From Ruminococcaceae bacterium UBA1865 (GTDB lineage: Bacteria; Bacillota; Clostridia; Oscillospirales; Acutalibacteraceae): a DNA stretch of 11,085 bases. The translations under genes were made by a program, and so were the position numbers. Shown here in pieces: positions 1 to 6,552 of the stretch. Each line of letters opens with the position of its first letter. Within the stretch, counting starts at the first letter, position 1. Where the stretch lies: positions 29,271 to 40,355 of the forward strand of contig DDHX01000063.1 of assembly GCA_002338255.1 (NCBI GenBank). Direction: 5' to 3'. The notes beneath the pieces were generated by a model. That model did no database searches. It worked only from the letters and a program-made list of their open reading frames with translations, and was not told where the DNA came from.

Positions 1-885
1 TTCCGATAAAATCAGTTTCTTATCCGGAAATTTTTGATGAATTAAATTTAGCGTGTCAAAATGATCCCCGCTGTACCAATGGAATGCAATTCCCTGTATC
101 ATATGATTTGTATCTTCGTCTATGATCGCGCAAGCACGTTCAAATGCACGCTCTTTGTTGTGATCCCAAATAAATACTTCGATGTCATCTAAGCCGTGCG
201 CCTGAAGAGCCGGATACATATAATTACGCAAAAATTCTTTTTCTTCTTTTGGGGTGAATGTGCAAGAATCCCAAGCCTGTACTGCGTTCGGCTCATTTTG
301 CAGGCTCATCCGAGTCACCTTGTATCCACGTATACGAAAATTCTCTATATATTTACAAATGTAATCTGCCCAAAAGGCTTTGTATGTTTCTTTTAACTTT
401 CCGCCATGGTTCCGCTTTCCGTTCGTTTTCATAAACGCGGGCGGAGACCAGGGCGTAAGCATGATCTTGATTTCTTTTTCCGTTATTTTGCAGATATCCT
501 CCAACAGTGGAATAATGTATTTTTCTGTTCCGGTCATGTCAAAAGAGCTGAGGGTACGATCTGACGGATTCGACATTGCTTCATAATATTCTGTGGAAAA
601 ATCGCAGCTGTCCATTGGAATACGAACGATTTGATAATCCATTTCATCATGATCAAAATAGGTACTTATCATTTGAGCTTTTTGTTTTTCATTCATCTGA
701 GAATATACGTAACCGGCGGAATCTGTTATAGCCCCGCCAAATCCCTCAACGATTTGATATTCCATTTCCGGATAAATATTAACCACGTCATTTTCGACAT
801 TATCATCTACAGCAAAATCAAAATATTGCTCCGTTTCTTTTTTTAAATTGTTAGGAAATGTAGTGGTTAATAATGATAATTTCAT
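1..885 (-). CDS. GH30 family glycoside hydrolase, cytoplasmic, 3' end beyond the window
   Basis: This is the first 295 residues of a retaining beta-glycosidase of family GH30 (glucosylceramidase, endo-1,6-beta-glucanase, beta-xylosidase and related activities). Family landmarks are visible in order: the GFGGAITDSAG stretch (about residues 48-58), TPWSPPAFMKTNG (144-156), SLQNEPN (194-200) with E198 as predicted acid/base, and LILSE (291-295), where E295 is the predicted nucleophile. E295 is encoded by bases 3-1, so the window stops exactly there. Family members are usually about 440-500 residues, so roughly a third is missing. The start is the ATG at 885, with an AGGAG ribosome binding site at 894-898. 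The N-terminus (MKLSLLTTTFPNNLKKETEQ) is not a signal peptide, so the enzyme probably acts inside the cell on imported oligosaccharides. It lies 95 bases downstream of the Gfo/Idh/MocA-fold gene on the same strand and is probably co-transcribed. Family assignment is firm; substrate is not. Confidence 0.9.
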   Translation of the reverse strand, partial: MKLSLLTTTFPNNLKKETEQYFDFAVDDNVENDVVNIYPEMEYQIVEGFGGAITDSAGYVYSQMNEKQKAQMISTYFDHDEMDYQIVRIPMDSCDFSTEYYEAMSNPSDRTLSSFDMTGTEKYIIPLLEDICKITEKEIKIMLTPWSPPAFMKTNGKRNHGGKLKETYKAFWADYICKYIENFRIRGYKVTRMSLQNEPNAVQAWDSCTFTPKEEKEFLRNYMYPALQAHGLDDIEVFIWDHNKERAFERACAIIDEDTNHMIQGIAFHWYSGDHFDTLNLIHQKFPDKKLILSE

Positions 886-925
886 ACGCAGCGCTCCTCG
901 TGTCTTTGTAATCGCATCAACAGAA

Positions 926-935
926 TAAGTTGTAC
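926..935 (-). promoter_or_regulatory. 10-bp motif GTACAACTTA upstream of the GH30 gene
   Basis: On the minus strand the 10-mer GTACAACTTA lies about 40 bases upstream of the GH30 start codon. The identical 10-mer occurs about 31 bases upstream of the Gfo/Idh/MocA-fold gene start (2275-2284). It could be a regulator half-site. No convincing sigma-A promoter is visible in the 95-base gap. The function is unproven and chance recurrence is possible. Confidence 0.25.
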
Positions 936-980
936 CGGAATAAATTCTTTTGTTCTCAGAATGATTCCATTACACCAAAT

Positions 981-2243
981 CTATAAATTCTCTTCCTTTT
1001 GCTTCTTTTCCCAATTGTTTCTTACAGACTCATATACGCTGTCCGGGATATCTGGACTGCCGAAAGAGCAGAAAGGAGCAAGATTATCACCTGCAACCTC
1101 CGGATTTGTGCACCAGTTGTCATTGCGATACTGTTCACGGATTTCCTTGTTTCTAAAGTCAGGAACATCAAACGGTATGTTTCCATTGCAAATAGATTTG
1201 TAAGCAAGTATTCCCGGAAGGCTCATATCAAGGGCTTGATAAACGTCTATATATTCCTCACCCTCAGGTCTGCCCAGTATCTTCTCGAGGAAATAATGCA
1301 TAGTGTAAAAATCACTGCCACCATGACCTGCCGTTAATTGGGCAAGTTTACTTTCATCTTTTGGCTTTGGTTTATAGCTTACTTCAGTATCTGTCAGCTC
1401 GTTTCCTTCCTTGAAAATGTTTATTCTGGATACTCCGTCATGCCACCGGTCTGACTCCATCATTCCTTTTTTGCCGTAAACCGAATACCATATGGCAGAG
1501 GGTTCCCTTTTGAGATAACCGTTCAGACTTTTTACCGTTGCACCGTTTTCCATTTGCGCCACTACCATTCCTGAAGTACCGCCGCGGAAGCCATATTGAG
1601 CCATGTTTTCAACATTTGGATTTTCAAATCCAACAACTCTTACCGGTCTGAGTCCCGTGATGTTTATGATCGGCCCCAAGCTGTGCGTACAGTAATAGCA
1701 CGAGTAAAGCCTGTTTCTCCAGTGATCCTTTTCTCCGTAGGTTATATCTCCCCAGATCGATTCACAATCATGCACATATTCACCCTCACCGTGCATGAAT
1801 TCTCCAATCTCGCCCGCTCTGTACAGCTTCTTCATTTCCTGTGTTGCTGCAAAGTAGCAGTAGTTTTCTGCATATGAATAAATCTTTCCGCTCTTTTCAA
1901 CCGCTTCAACCAATTCGACCGCCTGTCCCAAAGTTTCTACCGGCAAGACTTCGCTGACAACATGTCTACCCGACAAAAGAAGTCTTATTGCATAAGGAGC
2001 ATGTTCATTTGCATAATTCGCAAGAACGACAGCGTCCATGTCATGATTAAAAAACTGATCAAAATCAGTATAGTAAGTGATGTTACTTCCGGTTTCATCA
2101 GCAACTTTTTTACATTTGTCTAAAAGAGGCTGATATTTGTCACAGATTGCAACAAGCTCAGCATCTGGATGCTTTGACAGTACATTAATCATTGTCATAC
2201 CGCGAAAAGCTCCGAAAACACCGACTCTAATTTTTTTTGACAT
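981..2243 (-). CDS. Gfo/Idh/MocA-fold NAD-dependent protein with GH109-like motifs
   Basis: The 420-residue protein has an N-terminal Rossmann nucleotide-binding half (VGVFGAFRG, about residues 7-15) and a C-terminal Gfo/Idh/MocA half. In classical members an EKP motif supplies a catalytic lysine. Here the aligned stretch is SEVLPVETL (97-105), so E98 is kept but the lysine is replaced by V99. Other motifs are AENYCYF (125-131), CTHSLGPI with H187 (185-192), and GHGGSDFYTMHYF with H307 (306-318). As I recall the family, these resemble GH109, whose members hydrolyse glycosides by a transient NAD-dependent oxidation. A role as an unusual glycosidase or sugar-modifying enzyme is therefore possible, but ordinary sugar dehydrogenase activity is not excluded. 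No signal peptide is seen. I chose the ATG at 2243: AGGAG at 2252-2256 sits 8 bases upstream of it, whereas the in-frame GTG at 2252 overlaps that site. The gene follows the solute-binding protein gene, behind a hairpin. Confidence 0.85.
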   Translation of the reverse strand: MSKKIRVGVFGAFRGMTMINVLSKHPDAELVAICDKYQPLLDKCKKVADETGSNITYYTDFDQFFNHDMDAVVLANYANEHAPYAIRLLLSGRHVVSEVLPVETLGQAVELVEAVEKSGKIYSYAENYCYFAATQEMKKLYRAGEIGEFMHGEGEYVHDCESIWGDITYGEKDHWRNRLYSCYYCTHSLGPIINITGLRPVRVVGFENPNVENMAQYGFRGGTSGMVVAQMENGATVKSLNGYLKREPSAIWYSVYGKKGMMESDRWHDGVSRINIFKEGNELTDTEVSYKPKPKDESKLAQLTAGHGGSDFYTMHYFLEKILGRPEGEEYIDVYQALDMSLPGILAYKSICNGNIPFDVPDFRNKEIREQYRNDNWCTNPEVAGDNLAPFCSFGSPDIPDSVYESVRNNWEKKQKEENL

Positions 2244-2274
2244 ATATTTCACTCCTGTATTTAGATAATGGCAG

Positions 2275-2284
2275 TAAGTTGTAC
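2275..2284 (-). promoter_or_regulatory. 10-bp motif GTACAACTTA upstream of the Gfo/Idh/MocA-fold gene
   Basis: This is the same 10-mer as at 926-935, on the same strand and at a similar distance from a start codon. Here it lies inside an imperfect inverted repeat (about 2273-2291, AGTAAGT...ACTTTTACT). It may be a regulator site between the solute-binding protein terminator and the enzyme gene. This is sequence resemblance only. Confidence 0.25.
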
Positions 2285-2318
2285 TTTTACTCCATTAAAA
2301 TAATTTTCAAAATTCAGT

Positions 2319-2354
2319 AATGTGGGAGCATTACAAAATGAGTGCTCCCACATT
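2319..2354 (-). terminator. 12-bp perfect stem-loop after the solute-binding protein gene
   Basis: Two 12-base arms (2319-2330 and 2343-2354) are perfectly complementary around a 12-base loop. They begin 12 bases past the stop codon of the solute-binding protein gene. On the minus strand the stem is followed by a T-rich but interrupted tail (ACTGAATTTTGAAAATTATTTT). That suits a partial rho-independent terminator or a 3'-end-stabilising hairpin better than a complete stop. It would let the transporter mRNA accumulate above the downstream enzyme genes. Confidence 0.65.
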
Positions 2355-2366
2355 CCCTGTAATTGT

Positions 2367-4121
2367 TTAGTTCACTTTATAACCGGTTTCCTGTAGCAGC
2401 TTATCATACATCGCATTGATACTGGCGGACTGCGATTTATAGTAGTTAAAAACCTTATCCAGTCCTTTACTGTTCACGGTGCTGATAAATTCCTGCTGTG
2501 CCTTGGTGAATTCCGCATCCGTCTTTGCATAGATAAGCTTGGACCTGCAAAAATTATTGACATAGTTCACGATGGAATCCTCACTGACTTTTAATGAGTC
2601 CGGCATATTTGCCTGCGCATCATTCAGCGAGCTTGGAATATCCCATGAAAATGAATGAACCTTTGCGGAGCTGTAGACCTGATCGAGTGGCATTCCATAA
2701 TGTGTTGCGGCATCCTTTTGCATAGTTGTCATATGGGTGGCCTCAACTTCTGGCTGAGCCAACAGGTTTATTGTCTGGTTATAGGTGGGGTCTATGGTAA
2801 CGTCGGTTAATCCATTAAAAAATTGATAGAGCATAGCTCCTGTTTTCTTTTCAAAGTCCGTGTCAATCGTTGCATTTTTATATTCTTCAGTGGCGGTGGG
2901 CTTTCCATTGACCATATTCCAATTTGTGCCTTCCACACCGTTTGTAACAATTCGGCAGCCCTCATAGGAATTGAAGAAATCCAACAATTCAACTGCTTTT
3001 TCAGGATGTTTGCAGTTCTTTGATATTACAATATCATTTTGTCCGGTAGGAGCGGACGCGGTCTGGATGAATGCATCTTTTGTAAGCGGTGCAATCGCGA
3101 CAAAGCCTTTGTCCTTTTCGCCGCTTTTGGAGAAAAAGTCGTTGGCGCTGACTGCGTTTCCAGACTGTGGAACCCATAAGTATTTGCCTGCCTGCACTTT
3201 TTCCATGTACTGTGTATTTTTTTGGGTAATGGAGTCAGGGTCTAAAATTCCCATTTGGTACGCTTTATTGAAAAAGCGAATGCTCTGCCACCAGGAACTA
3301 TTCAAGTCGTTGAAATTGTCTTTTTCAGACATACTGTTTGTTTTCGCGTCAAACGACCAGCAGCTTCCCAGCGAAAGAACGCCGTTTACATATCCTGGCA
3401 TATAAGTGATCAGCGCGTCGGACCCCGCTTCTCCGAAGAATGCGCCTATGCCGTATACTTTGCTTCCGTCTTTTGTTTTCGGTTCCAAGTCCTGCATTTT
3501 TTTAAGGATTGGAAGCAAATCGTCCCATGTGTTGATGGCGGGATATCCAAGCTGTTTGTATAGATCCCAGCGAATATAATTTGATATTCCCGGATTCAGT
3601 CCGTTGTCCATGGCGCCCTTTAAAGTGCCAAGAGCATAAAGCTTTCCATCTACACTCAAATTCTTTTTGAAGTAAGCGTTGCTGAATTTATTAATCGGAA
3701 TGGAATTGAGGTTCTTTCCGTAATCCGCAAGGTAACTGTCCAGAGGAAGCAATTCACCCGCTTTTTCAGCGGCCATTAGCTGCTTTGTGAAATCCGGTAA
3801 GTAACAGATATCCGGCAGGTCATTGGTTGCAATCATTGCGTTTATTTTTGATCCGATGTCTCCGGCGGTGTCTGCAATAATAACATTCATCTGAATCCCA
3901 AGCTTCTTCTCAATATACTTGGCGACCGGGTCGCTTTGAATTCCGTTTTGCATGGTTTTTGCATCCAACGCTCCCAGAATCGTGATCGTTACCGGAGCAT
4001 CTGTTTTTTCGGATGTTGTCGGCGACCCGGAAGAAACGGCACTTCCTCCGCATGCCGTAAGGGATAGGAGCATTCCCGCCACAAGTAAGAATGACAGTGA
4101 CTTTTCAATTTTCTTTTTCAT
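2367..4121 (-). CDS. Lipoprotein solute-binding protein of a carbohydrate ABC transporter (LplA/YtcQ-like)
   Basis: This is the 584-residue extracellular binding protein that captures the sugar and delivers it to the two permeases encoded upstream. A type II signal sequence is clear: a positively charged start (MKKKIEKS), a hydrophobic core, and the lipobox LTAC with lipidated Cys24, followed by a Gly/Ser/Thr-rich linker. The mature part begins with VTITILGALDAK and continues with the PVAKYIEKKLGIQMNV and NDLPDICYLPD stretches typical of the large LplA/YtcQ-type binding proteins (about 500-580 residues). The start is the ATG at 4121, with GGGAGG at 4128-4133. A longer in-frame extension to 4175 would put 18 residues ahead of the signal peptide and has no such ribosome site. 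The gene is third in the transporter operon, 175 bases after the second permease. The ligand cannot be deduced, though the neighbouring GH30 gene points to an oligosaccharide or glycoside. Confidence 0.92.
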   Translation of the reverse strand: MKKKIEKSLSFLLVAGMLLSLTACGGSAVSSGSPTTSEKTDAPVTITILGALDAKTMQNGIQSDPVAKYIEKKLGIQMNVIIADTAGDIGSKINAMIATNDLPDICYLPDFTKQLMAAEKAGELLPLDSYLADYGKNLNSIPINKFSNAYFKKNLSVDGKLYALGTLKGAMDNGLNPGISNYIRWDLYKQLGYPAINTWDDLLPILKKMQDLEPKTKDGSKVYGIGAFFGEAGSDALITYMPGYVNGVLSLGSCWSFDAKTNSMSEKDNFNDLNSSWWQSIRFFNKAYQMGILDPDSITQKNTQYMEKVQAGKYLWVPQSGNAVSANDFFSKSGEKDKGFVAIAPLTKDAFIQTASAPTGQNDIVISKNCKHPEKAVELLDFFNSYEGCRIVTNGVEGTNWNMVNGKPTATEEYKNATIDTDFEKKTGAMLYQFFNGLTDVTIDPTYNQTINLLAQPEVEATHMTTMQKDAATHYGMPLDQVYSSAKVHSFSWDIPSSLNDAQANMPDSLKVSEDSIVNYVNNFCRSKLIYAKTDAEFTKAQQEFISTVNSKGLDKVFNYYKSQSASINAMYDKLLQETGYKVN

Positions 4122-4260
4122 AATAAACCTCCCTGTTATTTTTATTCTGAAAGCAGCACAATACCGCTTCAGCACAAGATAAATCCATGCCTTTTAAAGA
4201 ACCTCTTCTTTTAAAGCAAGGCAAAGTGAAACTAAAACTTTTTTCTCAAACCGTGTACAC

Positions 4261-4284
4261 TTCCCGCTCGCCGGCGAAAGGGAA
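4261..4284 (-). other. Intercistronic stem-loop between permease and binding-protein genes
   Basis: Complementary arms TTCCC (4261-4265) and GGGAA (4280-4284) enclose the 10-bp palindrome TCGCCGGCGA (4268-4277), just past the second permease stop. A further palindrome, GTGTACAC, lies at 4253-4260. There is no proper U-tract directly after the hairpin. It may therefore be an RNA processing or stability element that sets a higher level of the binding-protein message, rather than a terminator. Confidence 0.4.
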
Positions 4285-4296
4285 AGCACACGAGAA

Positions 4297-5190
4297 TCAG
4301 CCTTTGACCGCTCCAAGCACCATGCCCTTTACAAAATGTTTCTGCATGGCGGGGTACACCACCGCAATGGGCAATATGGCTAAAACGGATATGGTTGCCT
4401 GAATGGTAGATGTGGTAAGCACCGCTTTCGTTGCATTTGCCAGCCCATGTGCACTTGCTCCCTGCAGCGAGACCTGACTGGCATTGCTTTGAAGATATTC
4501 CAAAAGCAGCAGCTGCAGCGTTTTAAGGTTGGGATCTGTAGCAAGGAAAAAATTATCCTGCCAGGAATTCCATTGACCTACTGCGCTGAATACCGCAATG
4601 GTCGCAAGTACGGGGCGGCAAAGCGGCATAATGATTTTAAACATAATGGTCAACGGGCCCGCTCCGTCAATTTGTGCCGATTCCTCCAGCGACGAGGGAA
4701 GCTGTTCAATATAAGTCTTAATTAAAATGACATAAAACGCTCCCACCGCTCCCGGAACAACATACAGGGCAAACGTGTTTTGGAGATGAAGCATTCTCAT
4801 CAACAAATACCATGGAATTAAACCGGCCGATAAATACATGGATACGATCAGAAACCGATAAAAAAAACTTCTGCCGATGAGTTCCTTCTGCGTAACCAAA
4901 TACCCGTAAATAAAAGAACATATCAGGGTGAGAATCGTCCCAACAAGCGCTCTTAAGCCGGATACTCCAGCCGCCATAGAAATATTCCCGGACTGGAAAA
5001 TCTGAATGTAATTTTGAATCGTAAACTTCTGCGGTAAAAGATAGACACCTCTGCTGACTGCGGCGGCTGAATCACTAAGTGAATAAATAAAAATGTAATA
5101 CAACGGATAAAAGCAGAGTAAGGAAAACAGAACTAAAAGGGTTATGTTTAATACATTGAAAATAAGATCCTTGTTTTTTGTTGTATTCAA
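4297..5190 (-). CDS. Carbohydrate ABC transporter permease (LplC/YtcP-like)
   Basis: This 297-residue inner-membrane permease is the second of the pair forming the sugar channel. Hydrophobic segments are visible near residues 10-35, 78-100, 110-132, 138-160, 190-206 and 262-280, matching the six-helix plan of this family. The EAA loop that contacts the ATPase is EESAQIDGAGPLTIMFKIIMPL (residues 169-190). The C-terminal FVKGMVLGAVKG is typical of LplC/YtcP relatives. Translation must begin at the TTG at 5190: an in-frame TGA lies just upstream (5199-5197) and the first in-frame ATG is at residue 72, inside the family domain. AAAGGAT (5199-5205) serves as ribosome site. The gene begins 21 bases after the first permease ends. 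No ABC ATPase gene is present, so a shared MsmX/MsmK-type ATPase elsewhere in the genome is expected. Confidence 0.92.
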   Translation of the reverse strand: MNTTKNKDLIFNVLNITLLVLFSLLCFYPLYYIFIYSLSDSAAAVSRGVYLLPQKFTIQNYIQIFQSGNISMAAGVSGLRALVGTILTLICSFIYGYLVTQKELIGRSFFYRFLIVSMYLSAGLIPWYLLMRMLHLQNTFALYVVPGAVGAFYVILIKTYIEQLPSSLEESAQIDGAGPLTIMFKIIMPLCRPVLATIAVFSAVGQWNSWQDNFFLATDPNLKTLQLLLLEYLQSNASQVSLQGASAHGLANATKAVLTTSTIQATISVLAILPIAVVYPAMQKHFVKGMVLGAVKG

Positions 5191-5198
5191 AACGGCTC

Positions 5199-5205
5199 AT
5201 CCTTT
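5199..5205 (-). promoter_or_regulatory. Ribosome binding site for the TTG-initiated permease
   Basis: AAAGGAT on the minus strand lies 8 bases before the TTG at 5190. An ATG overlaps this site (5200-5198) but opens a different reading frame, so it does not start the permease. Confidence 0.6.
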
Positions 5206-5211
5206 CGCAAT

Positions 5212-6177
5212 CTACATGAGGGAGTTTCCAGTTGCCTTTTTCGCGAGATGGTTTGTCGCAAACAAAATGATAATGCTGACCACGCTGCTGAACATACCCA
5301 GCGCAACGCCGTAAGAATATTGGTTGTTTCGGATTCCCATCTTATACACAAAAGTGTCCAGCACTTCGAGTTTATCTACCGTCATGGAATTTTGGAATAC
5401 ATAAAATTGCTCAAACCCTGCTGACAGCACGCTGGAAACTTGAAGTAGGAGCATAATAAAAAATGTGGGGAGTACGCCTGGAATGGTAACATGAACGATT
5501 TTTGCCCATCTGCCCGCTCCGTCTACATCTGCCGCATTATAAAGTTCCTGATCAATTCCTGAAATAGCGGCAAGATACACAATTGCGTTCCACCCGGTTC
5601 CCTTAATGATGGCCAGAATAGTTTGAAAATACCACGCGGCGCCTTCATTCACAAGGATATTGGTCGGCTGGCTGATCAAGTGGAGGTTCATAAGTATTTT
5701 ATTAAAGACTCCGCTGTCAGAGGACAGCAGACCAAAGCATATGGAATACACCAGAATCCAGGATAAAAAATTAGGTAACGACGTAATGGTCTGTACCCCT
5801 TTCGCAAAGCGTTTGCTTTTTACCTCTGAAATAAGGATAGCAAAGGCAATAGGGATTGGAGAGGTAATCAGGCTAAGAAAATTTAGGACAAGTGTGTTTT
5901 TAAGCGCGTTGAAAAAATCAGTGCCGCCGGTAAACAGCAATTTAAAATATTCCAGTCCCACAAATTGCTGTTTAAAAATTGGAATACCGGGTTGATAATC
6001 AACAAAGGCATACGCCCACCCAAAAAGAGGAACATAGGAAAAAATGAATACCATGGCAAAAAGCGGCAAGATAAGCAGGAGAAGAATAATTCGATTTTTA
6101 GTCAGTTTAATGTGTTTATGTGGAGTCGTCCGACACAAACTATGGTTTCGCACTCTTTCATTTCCCAATACTTCCAT
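5212..6177 (-). CDS. Sugar ABC transporter permease (LplB/YteP-like)
   Basis: This 321-residue inner-membrane permease is the first gene of the transporter operon. After a basic N-terminal tail of about 28 residues come hydrophobic segments near 28-50, 95-117, 133-152, 183-205, 236-252 and 288-308. FSYVPLFGWAYAFVDYQPG (46-64) is characteristic of LplB-type permeases. The EAA loop is ELYNAADVDGAGRWAKIVHVTIP (211-233). The start is the ATG at 6177, with AGGAG at 6185-6189 and a 7-base spacer. It pairs with the LplC-like protein to form the translocation channel for the substrate delivered by the lipoprotein. The operon has the binding protein last, as is common in Clostridia; in classical lplABC-type order it comes first. 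The upstream leader holds a promoter, a hairpin and repeats, described separately. Confidence 0.92.
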   Translation of the reverse strand: MEVLGNERVRNHSLCRTTPHKHIKLTKNRIILLLLILPLFAMVFIFSYVPLFGWAYAFVDYQPGIPIFKQQFVGLEYFKLLFTGGTDFFNALKNTLVLNFLSLITSPIPIAFAILISEVKSKRFAKGVQTITSLPNFLSWILVYSICFGLLSSDSGVFNKILMNLHLISQPTNILVNEGAAWYFQTILAIIKGTGWNAIVYLAAISGIDQELYNAADVDGAGRWAKIVHVTIPGVLPTFFIMLLLQVSSVLSAGFEQFYVFQNSMTVDKLEVLDTFVYKMGIRNNQYSYGVALGMFSSVVSIIILFATNHLAKKATGNSLM

Positions 6178-6190
6178 AAATAAACTCCTT

Positions 6191-6226
6191 TATGCTGCAA
6201 TTTCAGTTATTGATATGCTGCAATTT
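6191..6226 (-). repeat. Perfect 13-bp direct repeat in the transporter leader
   Basis: TATGCTGCAATTT occurs at 6191-6203 and again at 6214-6226, a period of 23 bp. The left copy almost touches the ribosome binding site of the first permease gene (6185-6189). Further GCTG words follow at 6231 and 6246. Two identical sites about two helical turns apart suggest a protein-binding operator. Because they lie downstream of the predicted promoter they would act as a roadblock or at RNA level rather than as an ordinary activator site. Confidence 0.55.
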
Positions 6227-6232
6227 TACTGC

Positions 6233-6246
6233 TGACACCGATAACG
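6233..6246 (-). promoter_or_regulatory. cre-like catabolite repression site
   Basis: On the minus strand CGTTATCGGTGTCA matches the CcpA consensus TGWAANCGNTNWCA at all but two of the fixed positions (first and fourth bases). It lies about 80 bases downstream of the predicted transporter transcription start, where CcpA can block elongation. Sugar-uptake operons in Firmicutes often carry such sites, but two mismatches leave real doubt. Confidence 0.35.
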
Positions 6247-6271
6247 CTGCTAAATCAAATAACAATAAAAG

Positions 6272-6303
6272 GAATTGGATTTTACCCGGATAAAATTCAA
6301 TTC
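6272..6303 (-). other. Leader hairpin of the transporter operon
   Basis: The 13-base arms 6272-6284 and 6291-6303 flank a 6-base loop (cccgga). Read as plus-strand RNA all 13 pairs form, one of them G-U. Read as minus-strand RNA, the direction of the transporter transcript, one pair becomes an A-C mismatch. In that direction the stem is followed by a T-rich run (CTTTTATTGTTATTT), so it could be a leader attenuator. It could equally be a DNA operator with dyad symmetry. Confidence 0.45.
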
Positions 6304-6329
6304 TTGTAATAATGATTGATTGTGTGCCT

Positions 6330-6359
6330 ATCGTATCATGAATTTTGTTTAATTTGCAA
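6330..6359 (-). promoter_or_regulatory. Candidate sigma-A promoter of the transporter operon
   Basis: On the minus strand TTGCAA (6359-6354) and TACGAT (6335-6330) are separated by 18 bases. A TG one base upstream of the -10 gives an extended -10 (TGATACGAT). The -35 matches the consensus at four of six positions, which suits an activator-dependent promoter. Transcription would begin near 6323 and leave a leader of about 145 bases. Confidence 0.5.
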
Positions 6360-6370
6360 ATATAATAACC

Positions 6371-6410
6371 TTAGATTTTATACAAATTATTTAGATATGT
6401 TAAAAATTGT
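6371..6410. promoter_or_regulatory. Tandem 20-bp half-sites, candidate operator of the AraC-type response regulator
   Basis: Two adjoining 20-bp units (6371-6390 and 6391-6410) agree at 15 of 20 positions. Both start TTAGAT and both contain AAATT at the same place. A weaker TTTGAT follows at 6412. The pair lies exactly between the two divergent -35 boxes (6354-6359 and 6413-6418). Direct repeats with a 20-21 bp period next to a -35 box are how AraC-family activators commonly bind. Assignment to the neighbouring response regulator is inference, and the AT-richness raises the chance of a spurious match. Confidence 0.45.
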
Positions 6411-6412
6411 AT

Positions 6413-6440
6413 TTGATAAATTGATTTGCTGTAGTAAAAT
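6413..6440 (+). promoter_or_regulatory. Candidate sigma-A promoter of the two-component operon
   Basis: TTGATA (6413-6418) and TAAAAT (6435-6440) each match five of six consensus positions and are separated by 16 bases. Transcription would start near 6447. The -35 abuts the tandem repeat, so the regulator could also control its own synthesis. Confidence 0.5.
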
Positions 6441-6552
6441 GAAACTGACAAAATAGCTTACATTATTAATGCGTTGAAAATCAGTTAATCCGCAACCAAT
6501 TTCCAAGCACATGATTTGATTCTGTTGATTCCTCTCCGTAAATTGCTTGATT

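Noticed and set aside
196..846. Three short plus-strand open frames in the first 850 bases.
   Set aside because: They are shadows of the minus-strand GH30 gene, whose frame is continuous from 885 to the window edge.
907..920. Possible cre site TGTAATCGCATCAA upstream of the GH30 gene.
   Set aside because: It has three mismatches to the fixed CcpA consensus positions on either strand, which is too weak to list.
999..1337. Plus-strand open frame of 112 codons opposite the Gfo/Idh/MocA-fold gene.
   Set aside because: It lies wholly antisense to a gene with clear family motifs, has no family features and no ribosome site; the other overlapping frames opposite the permeases, binding protein and kinase were rejected for the same reason.
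2244..2366. A separate sigma-A promoter for the Gfo/Idh/MocA-fold gene (TTGAAA near 2308).
   Set aside because: The best -10 candidate, TAAAAG, is at a 15-base spacing and poor, so read-through from the transporter operon is at least as likely.
4193..4216. Direct repeat of CTTTTAAAG on either side of a short spacer, looking at first like a terminator stem.
   Set aside because: The copies are direct repeats, not inverted ones, so no good stem forms, and the AT-rich word could recur by chance.
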